Shown: piece after piece, positions 9,671-18,837 of the stretch
Layout of the letters: each line of letters opens with the position of its first letter
How positions within the stretch are numbered: position 1 is the stretch's first letter
Assembly: GCA_014730295.1 (NCBI GenBank)
Contig: WJIN01000114.1
Span: 1-54,323 of the forward strand
DNA length: 54,323 bases
Origin: Promethearchaeota archaeon
GTDB lineage: Archaea > Asgardarchaeota > Lokiarchaeia > Sigynarchaeales > SOKP01
Direction of reading: 5' to 3'
Translations under genes and position numbers: made by a program
The notes under the pieces: model-generated
The model's input: only the letters and a program-made list of their open reading frames with translations
Told to the model about the DNA's origin: nothing
The model's database searches: none

Positions 9671-9775
9671 TGGTGGACCTGACGGGAATTGAACCCGTGG
9701 CCTCTTGAAGTCAAGGACACTGCGAATTGAATGGTGTCTTGCGAATCAAGCGATCTTCCGCTGATCTACAGGCCC
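9671..9775 (-). tRNA. tRNA-Ala (anticodon CGC) with intron, CCA encoded
   Basis: The minus strand folds as a complete tRNA. Acceptor strands GGGCCTG and CAGGTCC pair over 7 bp and contain the G3:U70 wobble that is the alanine identity element. The D stem is GATC/GATC, the T arm is ACGGG-TTCAATT-CCCGT, then discriminator A and a genomically encoded CCA (9671-9673). The anticodon stem CTTGA/TCAAG is perfect only if 30 bases (9710-9739) are removed between positions 37 and 38. This leaves a 7-base loop TTCGCAT with anticodon CGC. Ala is supported independently by G3:U70 and A73. Confidence 0.92.
9710..9739 (-). other. tRNA-Ala intron (30 nt, canonical 37/38 position)
   Basis: On the minus strand the intron begins AGACACC and ends TCCTTGAC. 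GACAC and GTGTC form an internal stem, extended by CAAG pairing with CTTG (with one bulged C). A three-base ACT bulge then separates it from the TCAAG anticodon strand. This gives a splicing-endonuclease-like hairpin, but the pairing is a relaxed version rather than a textbook bulge-helix-bulge. The exact cut sites are inferred from restoring a 7-base loop. Confidence 0.75.
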
Positions 9776-9901
9776 AATAATTGAAATTATAAACTATATA
9801 ATTAAATCATCAAAAGTAAAAATAATTTATTATTAGCTGGCGTTAATTGTTAATCAACTTGTATGGAAGTGATAAAAACAAAATTAGAAAATCATTCCAG
9901 C

Positions 9902-10750
9902 TTAAAGAAAATCGGTTATTTTATTATCACTCGTTGGAAAATAAAATAAACTCTCTTTGTTTTTATCTTTATATCTTTTTATAGATAAATCGAGATATGC
10001 TTTATTTGTATCAATTCCTACAAAATTACGATTTAAAACACTACATACAAGTCCAGTAGTTCCCGAACCTACAAATGGATCTAATACAGTATCACCCTTA
10101 TTAGTTGACGCTAAGATAATCCTTGTTAGTAATTCGATGGGTTTTTGTGTAGGATGTCTTCCATGGGTTTTCTCTGACGGGGGAAGTAATGGGATTGACC
10201 ATACGCTTCTCATCTGCTTATCCTTATTTTTTAATTTATCTTTAGGGTTATTCCAATGTTTCATTAGTTTATAATTAAATGAATGATTAGATTTCTCCGA
10301 TTTTCGTGCCCATAAAATAATTTCATGACTATGAGTAAAATATCTGCATGAGAGATTTGGTGGAGCATTTGGCTTAAACCATATAATATCATTGATTATG
10401 TCATATCCATTTTTTTCCAGTAAATAGCCTACCTTATAAATTATATGAAGAGTACCAGAAATCCAAATAGATCCATCCTTTTTTAAAAGAGGGCGAATTT
10501 TTTTTATCCACTCATAGGTAAAATTCACATCTTCCTCAAATCCTTTTGATTTATCCCAATTTCCCTTATTGACTGATTTCATCTGACCTGACTTACAAGT
10601 TATCCCATCATTCGAGAGAAAGTAGGGAGGATCCGCAAATATCATATCAAATTCATTTTCAGAGAGGTCTTTAAGAATTTCTATAGAATCTCCATGATAT
10701 AGAGTAAAATTTTGACTTTTAAAATAAGGAGATCTCATCTTTCTCAACAA
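9902..10750 (-). CDS. orphan DNA adenine methyltransferase, DpnA/HinfI-like (beta class)
   Basis: The 282-residue protein has the catalytic DPPY at 40-43 before the SAM-binding DPFVGSG at 224-230, the order of beta-class amino-methyltransferases. DPPY indicates N6-adenine methylation. The segments FADPPYFLSNDGI, VNKGNWDKS, NLSCRYFTHSHEIILWARK and HPTQKPIELL closely resemble DpnA (GATC) and HinfI-type (GANTC) enzymes, so the target is probably a GATC- or GANTC-like site; this is an inference. No restriction endonuclease gene lies on either side, so it looks solitary. ATG 10750 is annotated; ATG 10738 (MRSPYF) is an alternative start. Confidence 0.88.
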   Translation of the reverse strand: MLRKMRSPYFKSQNFTLYHGDSIEILKDLSENEFDMIFADPPYFLSNDGITCKSGQMKSVNKGNWDKSKGFEEDVNFTYEWIKKIRPLLKKDGSIWISGTLHIIYKVGYLLEKNGYDIINDIIWFKPNAPPNLSCRYFTHSHEIILWARKSEKSNHSFNYKLMKHWNNPKDKLKNKDKQMRSVWSIPLLPPSEKTHGRHPTQKPIELLTRIILASTNKGDTVLDPFVGSGTTGLVCSVLNRNFVGIDTNKAYLDLSIKRYKDKNKESLFYFPTSDNKITDFL

Positions 10751-10975
10751 TCTTTCATTTTATATATTTATTTTACCGAGGTGCTCTTGTTATAGAATAT
10801 TTTGTTATATTTATTAAGCTTCATATTTCTTCTTAAATATTCATTATGAAAGCAATTATTACTCTTTTTAATGATATTTATTTGTCGAAAATAATTACAG
10901 ATGAGAGTTTAAATCTTCTTTCTCAACTTAACTTAATTCATTAGATTATGTAATATAAACATAAATTATGTAAAT

Positions 10976-10994
10976 AGAAATATATTATTTATAA
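10976..10994 (+). promoter_or_regulatory. possible TATA region for the MoxR-VWA-SWIM operon
   Basis: AAATATATTATTTATAA lies 36-54 bases before the MoxR start codon, a suitable place for an archaeal TATA box driving a short-leader transcript. The surrounding 280-base gap (10751-11029) is extremely AT-rich and holds only a doubtful 32-codon frame, so the call is tentative. Confidence 0.3.
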
Positions 10995-11029
10995 GTAAAT
11001 CAATTCAATTATTTACTATTTGAGTTATC

Positions 11030-11968
11030 ATGGATAAAGAGAGATTCAGAACTTTATTTCAAGACCGCTTAATACAAGATGTTGCACAGCAAAAAATAGA
11101 TATCGTCTTATCTGGGCAATATGGAAAAGCTTTAGAATTATTAAGGGATGCTGAAGCGACAGGATTGTTTCCCGCATTAGTTGGCCCTCCAGGAGTAGGA
11201 AAGACCATTTTATGCCGATATTTTGCAAGTTTGCGAGCAAAAGAAAAACAAGGAAGAAATTTCCATTGGTTAACGATGGATGAATCAATCAAGCCCTCAC
11301 ATTTCATAGGAAGTTTCGATCCCGCCATTACACTTAAACATGGCTTTACCATAGAGGCATTCAACCCCGGTCCCCTATTAAGTGCGATGCTGGAAGGAGG
11401 AACCTTTTTAGCAAATGAGATCAATCGCGCAACAGAATACTCACAAAATACGCTACTAGAGCCATTAGAGGAAGCATCTATAGGCATTCCACATCTGGGC
11501 CGAATACAAGCAGATGAAGACTTTTTCTTTATATGTGCGATGAACCCCGAGGAACTTTCAGGTACGCATAGATTATCTGAAGCATTGAAAGATAGAATTA
11601 AAGTATGGATAAAATTAACTTATCCGGAAAAAGCCACAGAACTGGATATAATTCGTATTAATTTGCCAGAACAATTTATGGTTGAAGAATCTGAATTAGA
11701 ATTAATCTATTCAATTATCGAAGAGACACGTAAAAACAAAATTGATATCGAGGTTCCCGCCTCTATAAGAGCGGGTATTGCGATTGCCAAGCTATTAGGC
11801 AGAAGAAGATATCTTGAAAGCAAGGGAATAGTAGAAGATAAAGAATCTGTTTATGTTCATCTGGCAGATATATCTAAGCATGTGTTGCTTGGAAGTATTA
11901 AGCCAAAACCCGGCGTTAAAGTTGAAAATATTATCGATGGAATCATTAATAAGACATTGGGAGGATAA
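11030..11968 (+). CDS. MoxR-family AAA+ ATPase (VWA-coupled)
   Basis: The 312-residue AAA+ protein has Walker A GPPGVGKT at 52-59, Walker B region GTFLANEINRA at 124-134, and sensor-1 FFICAMNPEE near 165-174. ANEINRA in the Walker B segment is the MoxR signature, but the usual Asp before Glu is Asn, unlike the second MoxR in this window (ADEINR). MoxR ATPases act as chaperones that remodel or load metals into partner complexes, usually with a VWA-domain protein. Here the VWA gene starts 11 bases downstream, followed 2 bases later by a SWIM-like protein, giving a clear three-gene unit. The start ATG is preceded by an AT-rich promoter-like stretch. Confidence 0.9.
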   Translation: MDKERFRTLFQDRLIQDVAQQKIDIVLSGQYGKALELLRDAEATGLFPALVGPPGVGKTILCRYFASLRAKEKQGRNFHWLTMDESIKPSHFIGSFDPAITLKHGFTIEAFNPGPLLSAMLEGGTFLANEINRATEYSQNTLLEPLEEASIGIPHLGRIQADEDFFFICAMNPEELSGTHRLSEALKDRIKVWIKLTYPEKATELDIIRINLPEQFMVEESELELIYSIIEETRKNKIDIEVPASIRAGIAIAKLLGRRRYLESKGIVEDKESVYVHLADISKHVLLGSIKPKPGVKVENIIDGIINKTLGG

Positions 11969-11979
11969 AACCTGAAAAA

Positions 11980-14466
11980 ATGCCCCTATTTCCCGAAGAT
12001 CCATGTGAATTTGCCGTTGAATTCATTAGAAGAATGAGAAATCATCCTGATATCGTTCAGATACCCTCCTCACGACAAGTTCTTTCAATTCCAAGACTCA
12101 TTCTCTCACGATATTATCGGAAAGGTTCAGTAACACCTAATGATTATATTGAAATCAGTAAAGTGACTTCATTTCCCGATAACCAAGAGTTAGCAAATGA
12201 TTTGGCATTTGAAATTTTATTTCCAAATTATAAGAAAGATATTGTATCTGATTTCTTTGAAAATGGAATAGGGGAGTCCGAGGCAGATGACGACTTTTTG
12301 AGTTCATCCGAAAAAGAACAATTAGATGAAATGCAAGATCTTATCGATGATATTGAAATGTCAGTCGATACAGATAAAATTCAAGAGATGGAACAATTTT
12401 TAGATGAACTAAATAAAAAGAGAAACGAGGAACCGTATAATTCTGCGATGCATTTTTTCAATGACGATTCTGAATTATTTAAAGAACAGATCTCCTCTTT
12501 TGAGGATCTGATGGAAGAGGCAAAAAATCGACTTAAAGAAAGAATTAACTCCTTGGATCCCGAAGATCTTAAAGCCGCCTCTAATATGGCGTTGAACGAT
12601 ATGATAGAGCAATTTTCAAAGCGAGATTGGGAAAAATTGGCAAGCAAAGCCTTGAAAAATCAAGATATTTCCGATGATTTACAAAAGTTAATGGAAAAAG
12701 GTAACTTTGAAGATTTGATCCAATCAATGAAATTTTTGAAAGATACTAATGCTCTTCAAAAAGATCAACTTCAAAAAATGAAGCAGAATCTTGAAAATCA
12801 AATAAATAACCTTGACCAACTATTCAATGCAGCAAAAAATTTGGGTGAAAGCCCCAAATTTAATAAGGATAAGGTTTTGGGGAATTCTTTGAAAAAAAGC
12901 TCATTTGAACATAATTTTAACTTGGCAAATGCATTAGACCAGTATTACGGGACCAATCTAAGAGAGGATTTGCTAGATAAGATTAATCAGATGGGAAAGA
13001 ATTCCAAAATGGAGCCGTCTTTGGAGAATCTCACAAAAAATGCTTTAGCTAATAAATCATGGAATTCACTCTTTAATCAAGCACTACAAAATGCGATGAA
13101 AGAGATAGAAGAGCAAAAACGTAAAGTGGAAGGTTATAAATCCCTTTCTCATCAATTACAACAATTAATGAATTCATGTCAGAACATGCACTGTAGCCAG
13201 AAGATCGCACAAAAAATACCAGAAATGATTAAAAAGGCACTTGAGGCTAGTGAAAATCACTCCCAATTGAGAGACGCTGTCGAGTTTTTAAGAAAGATTG
13301 GCTTAGAACCCGAATCTCAAGATATAGAAAAGATGGGAAAGAATCTCAATATGCCCGAAGAAGACATCTTTGAGTTGATTGAACCGAATTATCAATTACT
13401 CAAAAAATTAATAGAAAAAAAGAAGGGTAATTTCGATCGGCTACAAAATCTAATAGAGCGTCTAAAGGAAGAAATAAATTTTGATAGAATGAAAGAACTC
13501 CTTAATAGTGCATTCGCCTCGGATAATCGGGACGCGATGGGCGCCTTAGGTCATCATGATCTGAGTCATGCAATCAAGGGGGCTCAGCAAATGGAGGGAC
13601 AAGAGGGTGTTGATAAATTAGTCGCTTGCTTATCTGCGGGAAGCGGAGAGAATTTATTAAAACAGTGGTTCATACATAGAAAATCATTACCAGAGCAAGC
13701 AAAAGAAAAAGTTAAAGAATTAGCAAAGAAGATGCTTATCGAACTTGGGATTTACTATTCGCGGGCAAGGCTCGGAAGTGCGACTACAGGTCCCATCCCA
13801 GTTAATATCGTTAGACCTTATACTGTAGGAGATGATATTGACAATATCGATTTAGAGGAAACAATTTTCAATATTTTGGAGAAGGGAAAGAAACTATCTC
13901 ATATTGGATATGATGATTTTTATGTGTATGAAACGGCGAAGGGATTAAGAAGCGCATGTATCGAGTTGGACATTTCTGGAAGTATGACTGGCGAGAAGCT
14001 CTCATTCATGAGTATATGTGCAACAATGCTCTGTTATGGAATGCGCAAGGATGAGTTAGGTTTATGCTTTTTTGAATCGGATACGCATATACTGAAAGAA
14101 ATGGATAAGAAAGCGAATTTAGAAGAATTGGCTGATGAATTATTAACAATTGAGGCTCGGGGGGGGACAAGGATTCAGAAAGCTCTTGAATGGGCGAGAA
14201 GGCAATTTAAAGAGAAGACAGATTCTCGAGAGAAATTAAATATTTTATTTACAGATGCTGAAATCTATGATCTTGAGAATGCATTAGAGGAACTACGAAT
14301 ATTTCGTTCCATGGGAGTAGATTTCATTTTAGTATGCCCCGAAACGGCCTTCAATCTGGATGAGGCGAAGAAAATGGTAAAGATCGCAGGAGGAGAATTA
14401 TTAACTATTGAGGATTGGGAGGAATTTCCAAACTTAATTAGCGAAATAATAAGGGCACGATTTTAG
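11980..14466 (+). CDS. VWA-domain partner of MoxR ATPase
   Basis: The 828-residue protein carries a C-terminal von Willebrand factor A domain (about 655-828) with a complete MIDAS metal site: DISGS near 663-667, GGT in EARGGTRIQKAL, and a later Asp in TDAEIYD. Just before it, IVRPYTVGDDIDNIDLEETI is typical of VWA proteins encoded with MoxR ATPases (CoxE/YehP/ViaA-like). The N-terminal 600 residues are almost wholly helical and strongly charged, with repeated Glu/Lys/Gln-rich segments. No signal peptide or membrane segment is visible, so it is probably cytosolic. It is sandwiched between the MoxR gene and the SWIM-like gene with tiny gaps, implying one transcript and a physical complex. Confidence 0.88.
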   Translation: MPLFPEDPCEFAVEFIRRMRNHPDIVQIPSSRQVLSIPRLILSRYYRKGSVTPNDYIEISKVTSFPDNQELANDLAFEILFPNYKKDIVSDFFENGIGESEADDDFLSSSEKEQLDEMQDLIDDIEMSVDTDKIQEMEQFLDELNKKRNEEPYNSAMHFFNDDSELFKEQISSFEDLMEEAKNRLKERINSLDPEDLKAASNMALNDMIEQFSKRDWEKLASKALKNQDISDDLQKLMEKGNFEDLIQSMKFLKDTNALQKDQLQKMKQNLENQINNLDQLFNAAKNLGESPKFNKDKVLGNSLKKSSFEHNFNLANALDQYYGTNLREDLLDKINQMGKNSKMEPSLENLTKNALANKSWNSLFNQALQNAMKEIEEQKRKVEGYKSLSHQLQQLMNSCQNMHCSQKIAQKIPEMIKKALEASENHSQLRDAVEFLRKIGLEPESQDIEKMGKNLNMPEEDIFELIEPNYQLLKKLIEKKKGNFDRLQNLIERLKEEINFDRMKELLNSAFASDNRDAMGALGHHDLSHAIKGAQQMEGQEGVDKLVACLSAGSGENLLKQWFIHRKSLPEQAKEKVKELAKKMLIELGIYYSRARLGSATTGPIPVNIVRPYTVGDDIDNIDLEETIFNILEKGKKLSHIGYDDFYVYETAKGLRSACIELDISGSMTGEKLSFMSICATMLCYGMRKDELGLCFFESDTHILKEMDKKANLEELADELLTIEARGGTRIQKALEWARRQFKEKTDSREKLNILFTDAEIYDLENALEELRIFRSMGVDFILVCPETAFNLDEAKKMVKIAGGELLTIEDWEEFPNLISEIIRARF

Positions 14467-14468
14467 CA

Positions 14469-16826
14469 ATGGCGGAGTCAAATCTTGAAACATTAATTAA
14501 AAATTGGGTCGGAAAAGATTTATTTAAGAAAGCGAAAGAATTTCCGACGAATATGATAAATATTATTTCTCTAAATCAAGATCCATTATTCGTACGAATG
14601 ATTGTTTTCGATGACGAGCGGGAATTTCATATAATAATTGACGAGGAGAACAAGGAAATATTTCACGATTGTCCGTCATTTCTTATTTATTCTGATAGAG
14701 ATAAGAAAGTTTGTAAACATTTCCTTAAATCATTATTTCTCTTAGATGAAGAAAAAGCAGTAGACATTTTCAAAAATCTAGAATCATATACACTAACTTC
14801 GGAGGATTTTGGCTCAGAAAAAAAGAGTAAAAATTTTACTCTTCTTGCAGATAGGTGTTTCAATGAATTGGATAATTATGTAGATGGATTAAATTATTTA
14901 AACAAAGCCATAATTAACCAATCGCAATGTGAATCAATAATAGAGAACTTTCTTAATATTTCTTTAAAAAAAGGATTATTCATCGAATTTTTTGAGTTTA
15001 TCAGGAAAGGATATAGAAATGAACTTGGCTCAACTTTAGAAAAGAACAAAAAAACCATCAAATCTGGGTTTAAACAATTCCTAAATTCAATTTCACAATA
15101 TTCTTTCTATAATCTTTTACGGATCATAAATTATATTGAAGATATATTTGGTTATACTCAAGTTGATTTTTTAGCGAATCATTTTTCAATTTTTAAGAAT
15201 ATGTTGTTAAGTCGAAATTGGAATGAAAAATATTTTGCGACCTATATCATCAAAAGACATTATGATTCTTTGCTTAAAGCAGAACCTAGATTTAGTAATT
15301 TAATCTCGGAGGATAATTTAAATTTTTTTAAAGAACAACTAATTGACTACTTTTTACAAGAGATTGAGAACTTCAGTGTTTTAGAAAAATTGGAGTTAAT
15401 GAAAGAACAATTCATAATTTTCGATATTAAGGAAGATTATTTTCTTTCTGATTATCAAAACTATAGAGAAGAAATAAAAGAATTGGAAAAGAAAGTCTAC
15501 CTGAAAAAATTTGTCTTTCTCAAATTCTTAATCGAAAAATACAATGTGAGGAGGACGAGAGTTGATTTTAGAAAGAAAAGGAACATCTATGAGGTAAGTC
15601 ACGACGAAGAGAATCTAAAAAATCCTGTTTATTCATATATTATAACTAAAATCGGATTTTATGGTATTAACGATTCAACAATTAAATCATCAGATATAGG
15701 TATCAATTATTTTATAATCAAAGATCTATTTCTTGATAATTTTAGTAAATTTCAAGATATTTTCTACTATAAAAAACAATTTTGGGATGATGAAGAACAC
15801 GAGATTAACATCAGAGATGCGGGTTCTTTACTCACCAAGGATAAAGATTACGTTTATAATGTCGAGGAAGATTATTCTAACGATAAAGTTATGATTGTAG
15901 AGTGGGATTTAGCAAGTAAACCAATAAAAGGCAGCTTAGTAAATGCATATAGCTCCCAGATTTTAATTCCTGACCAAAACAATCCTCTCTTTCATGATTT
16001 AAGGCCCTTTGATCTCTGTTATTGCATGAAAACCCCAACAAAAATCGAAGGAGATATGATTAAAAATATTAGCGTTATTACAAAATGTTCTTTCAAAGAT
16101 GCAATTAAAAATATTGCAAACGGTATGGAATTTGTTGAAGGATATTACCCTCTCTCTTTAGTGAGGTCAGTGATTAAAAAAGAATTAAATCCTTTCGAGG
16201 CAAATAGAGTTGCATCCACCAACCAGAATAGACAATTCATTCCTAATTATAAAAAATTTATCAAAGAATTCCGAAAATTTTTGTTTAAATTTATCAATAA
16301 AGAAAGATCTTACATATTTAATGAGATTAAGAGAAATCCAAAAGATAAATCAGATCAAATTCTTATTCTTCTCAATTTGTCTAACGATGTAGCGGGAATG
16401 GATTTGCCGTACTCCGAGTTAATTGTAGAAGTTTTAGAAAAAGATATGAATATTGATGAGTTTAAACGAGCTCTTATTAAGAATATCCATTTTTATATTC
16501 GAAAACTTTTAAAAAAGAAAGAAATAGGAAGCACAATGGCATTTCGGTTGAAGAAGATGAAAAACTCCCCATTTATAAAGTATTTTGATGATATTATTCA
16601 AATTAGAAAAATAGAGTTTGAAAATCAAAATATTGTGAAGTCTGGAAATAAATTTGATATTTCCCAAATTAAAGAAACCTATTATGGAACAAAGTTTGCA
16701 AAAATATTAAATCTTGGAGGGAGTACGATTATATCGCCTAGAGAACTGAGTAAATTCAAAGAATTATCACTAAAAATAGGACTCAAGATAAATGTCGTTG
16801 AAGAGGGACCAATTGACGTCGATTAA
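14469..16826 (+). CDS. large SWIM-like zinc-finger protein of the MoxR-VWA cassette
   Basis: I do not recognise this 785-residue protein as a whole. Near the N-terminus, after a beta-hairpin (VRMIVFDDEREFHIIID), residues 66-84 give H-D-C, then 13 residues, then C-K-H. This matches a SWIM zinc finger (CxCx(n)CxH) with His replacing the first Cys. SWIM proteins are known companions of VWA and MoxR genes, for example in yeh-type clusters. The rest is helical, Lys/Ile/Phe-rich and without membrane segments; a C-terminal domain near 725-785 ends in short strands. It starts 2 bases after the VWA stop codon, so translation is probably coupled. It most likely supplies substrate or nucleic-acid recognition, but that is inference. 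Confidence 0.75.
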   Translation: MAESNLETLIKNWVGKDLFKKAKEFPTNMINIISLNQDPLFVRMIVFDDEREFHIIIDEENKEIFHDCPSFLIYSDRDKKVCKHFLKSLFLLDEEKAVDIFKNLESYTLTSEDFGSEKKSKNFTLLADRCFNELDNYVDGLNYLNKAIINQSQCESIIENFLNISLKKGLFIEFFEFIRKGYRNELGSTLEKNKKTIKSGFKQFLNSISQYSFYNLLRIINYIEDIFGYTQVDFLANHFSIFKNMLLSRNWNEKYFATYIIKRHYDSLLKAEPRFSNLISEDNLNFFKEQLIDYFLQEIENFSVLEKLELMKEQFIIFDIKEDYFLSDYQNYREEIKELEKKVYLKKFVFLKFLIEKYNVRRTRVDFRKKRNIYEVSHDEENLKNPVYSYIITKIGFYGINDSTIKSSDIGINYFIIKDLFLDNFSKFQDIFYYKKQFWDDEEHEINIRDAGSLLTKDKDYVYNVEEDYSNDKVMIVEWDLASKPIKGSLVNAYSSQILIPDQNNPLFHDLRPFDLCYCMKTPTKIEGDMIKNISVITKCSFKDAIKNIANGMEFVEGYYPLSLVRSVIKKELNPFEANRVASTNQNRQFIPNYKKFIKEFRKFLFKFINKERSYIFNEIKRNPKDKSDQILILLNLSNDVAGMDLPYSELIVEVLEKDMNIDEFKRALIKNIHFYIRKLLKKKEIGSTMAFRLKKMKNSPFIKYFDDIIQIRKIEFENQNIVKSGNKFDISQIKETYYGTKFAKILNLGGSTIISPRELSKFKELSLKIGLKINVVEEGPIDVD

Positions 16827-16838
16827 TAAGAATTATAG

Positions 16839-18002
16839 TCAACTCTTCAATTTCTCTTGTTTTCTTTCATATATCTGGTAGAATTTTGTAAGAAATTTTT
16901 TATATATTTCTATACAATTAAGGTATTCCTCAATTTCAATAAATTCTAAATCAGTATGCTCTAATTTGGGATCTCCTGGCCCATATGTTATGGAAGGGAT
17001 ACCGAATGTGATTCCGATATTATTTATAAAGGTGGTCCCGGTCTTTTTGATCAGAATAGGTTTTTCATTTAACGTGTTATAGATTGCCCATCTCAAGGCC
17101 CCAATAATGGATTCATTCTTTTTTATTTCAAAACCCTCCACTAAACTGGAAAGACTTTCTTGAATTTTTATCTTAACTTGGTTTTGTGTTTCATATAAAT
17201 TTTGAAATTCAAGAATTCTGGTTCTTAATTCATTATGGATCTGACTTGACTCAATATAAGGAGGAAACCTGATATCTACTTGGATAATACACTCAGACGG
17301 GACGCAATTTGTCAGATTACCTCCTTTGATTACTGTTAAATTTGGAATAATTTTATCAAAATATTTTGTTTTTTTGTTATAGGTGGATTTATGTTTTTCC
17401 GTTAAATCCCAGCAAGCTAGTTTAATTATATTCCAAATTTCCAAACATATTTCTATCGCATTTACATATTCCCAAGAGCTAGCAACATGACCCATTTTAG
17501 ATAATACTCTAAATCCAATACACAATCTTCCCTTGTATCCAATACAGATTTGATTAATTTTAGTAGGTTCTCCAAAAATCGCGAAATCGGGCTGAATTTT
17601 TGCTTTAACAAACTCTTTGATTCCCACGAGACTATCCTCTTCTCTAACGATACCCGAAAAAATCACTTTTCCTGAGATATCCTTACTAAAATCAAATTGG
17701 CTCAATGCATACACCATCGCGGCTAAAGAAGATTTACAATCGACGGCTCCTCGTCCATAAATTTTTCCATCTTTCTCGATAATAGGTAATTCTCCAGGAA
17801 TTGTATCCATATGGGAGCTGAATAGTATTACTGGCTTTCCTTCTCCTTTTTCTGCTATGAGATTTCCAATATTATCGAAATTAACCTTAAAATTGTGCTC
17901 TTCTAAAAATTTAGCTAAGAATTTTGAATATTTTTCTTCTTTTCCAGAGGGACTATAAATGTCTATACATGATTTAAGAAATTTGATCGCTTCATCATTC
18001 AT
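16839..18002 (-). CDS. lysK: M20-family amino-acyl hydrolase, [LysW]-lysine/ornithine hydrolase-like
   Basis: The 387-residue protein is an M20/ArgE-DapE metallohydrolase. Metal and catalytic residues are visible: His in SSHMDTIPG, Asp in GRGAVDCKSS, the Glu pair in REEDS, Glu in FGEPTK and the last His in GPGDPKLEHTD. In archaea such enzymes release lysine or ornithine from the LysW carrier. That role is inferred from its place as the third gene after lysX and lysZ-like genes. The start codon overlaps the end of lysZ by 8 bases. On sequence alone it could also be a succinyl-diaminopimelate desuccinylase or acetylornithine deacetylase. Confidence 0.75.
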   Translation of the reverse strand: MNDEAIKFLKSCIDIYSPSGKEEKYSKFLAKFLEEHNFKVNFDNIGNLIAEKGEGKPVILFSSHMDTIPGELPIIEKDGKIYGRGAVDCKSSLAAMVYALSQFDFSKDISGKVIFSGIVREEDSLVGIKEFVKAKIQPDFAIFGEPTKINQICIGYKGRLCIGFRVLSKMGHVASSWEYVNAIEICLEIWNIIKLACWDLTEKHKSTYNKKTKYFDKIIPNLTVIKGGNLTNCVPSECIIQVDIRFPPYIESSQIHNELRTRILEFQNLYETQNQVKIKIQESLSSLVEGFEIKKNESIIGALRWAIYNTLNEKPILIKKTGTTFINNIGITFGIPSITYGPGDPKLEHTDLEFIEIEEYLNCIEIYKKFLTKFYQIYERKQEKLKS

Positions 18003-18822
18003 TCGAAATCACTGTTCCAGTTTCTTTTTCCAGGGCATTATATATTGGATTATCGCTTAACCCAGAACTAATAATAACTGTTTTTATATTCATATCTAAA
18101 GCTTCTAATGCCGCATATGCTTTTTTCTTCATTCCCCCGATTAAATGCTCCATAAGGCGTTCTAACTGATGTTTTTTTATTTTTTGAATCAAGGAATTCT
18201 TATCTTCGAAATCCTTGTAGATGCCCTCCACATCAGTCAAACTTATTAAAATTTCTGCACCTAATGCATTTGCAATATAGCTGGCTGCTCTATCCCCGTC
18301 TATATTTACAATCTCTCCCTTTTCACTTTTTCCTAATGACCCAATTATCGGAAGATAATTTATTTCAAGAAGATATTGCAATAGTTCAGTCTGCACTCTT
18401 TTTATTTTGCCAGAATATTCGCCACGTTTCATAATACGTTTATCATTTATCATTACGAGAATCTTTTCCTTTCTCTTTGCTTCAATGATTCCGCCATCAA
18501 TTCCTGTGAATCCAAAGGCATTAGTATCCCTTTTTTGGAGAGCTTCAACCAAACGTTTATTATTTCTGCCTCCTAAGACCATAATGGCAACATCTATTGC
18601 CTCTTGATCTGTATATCTTGTTCTAAATCCAGAAGGTGTCTTAAAATATTTGGGTTCTTTATTCATTTGCCGTAATAACTCATTTATTTGCGGTCCACCC
18701 CCATGAACGATGACCAATTTATATTTATCGCCATGATTTTTATGAATATTAGTAATATCATTTACTACATTATCAAAATTTTTCGCAATTAAAGCTCCTC
18801 CGATCTTCACTACCACTATCAT
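17995..18822 (-). CDS. lysZ: [LysW]-aminoadipate/glutamate kinase (amino-acid kinase family)
   Basis: The 275-residue protein belongs to the amino-acid kinase family near ArgB/LysZ. VVKIGGALI (4-12) is the phosphate-binding N-terminus, VIVHGGGPQIN (38-48) is the acyl-group site, SGFRTRYTD is the LysZ-like form of a motif near residues 64-72, and NIDGDRAA plus a late GGMKKKA segment bind nucleotide. It phosphorylates the side-chain carboxylate of a carrier-bound aminoadipate or glutamate. It is followed by lysK with an 8-base overlap and preceded by lysX with a 15-base gap, forming a minus-strand operon. Confidence 0.85.
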   Translation of the reverse strand: MIVVVKIGGALIAKNFDNVVNDITNIHKNHGDKYKLVIVHGGGPQINELLRQMNKEPKYFKTPSGFRTRYTDQEAIDVAIMVLGGRNNKRLVEALQKRDTNAFGFTGIDGGIIEAKRKEKILVMINDKRIMKRGEYSGKIKRVQTELLQYLLEINYLPIIGSLGKSEKGEIVNIDGDRAASYIANALGAEILISLTDVEGIYKDFEDKNSLIQKIKKHQLERLMEHLIGGMKKKAYAALEALDMNIKTVIISSGLSDNPIYNALEKETGTVISNE

Positions 18823-18837
18823 AACTATGCACCCCTA

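Noticed and set aside
10846..10944. 32-codon frame starting ATG AAA GCA between the methylase and MoxR genes
   Set aside because: No ribosome binding site, no recognisable motif, and composition like the surrounding AT-rich spacer.
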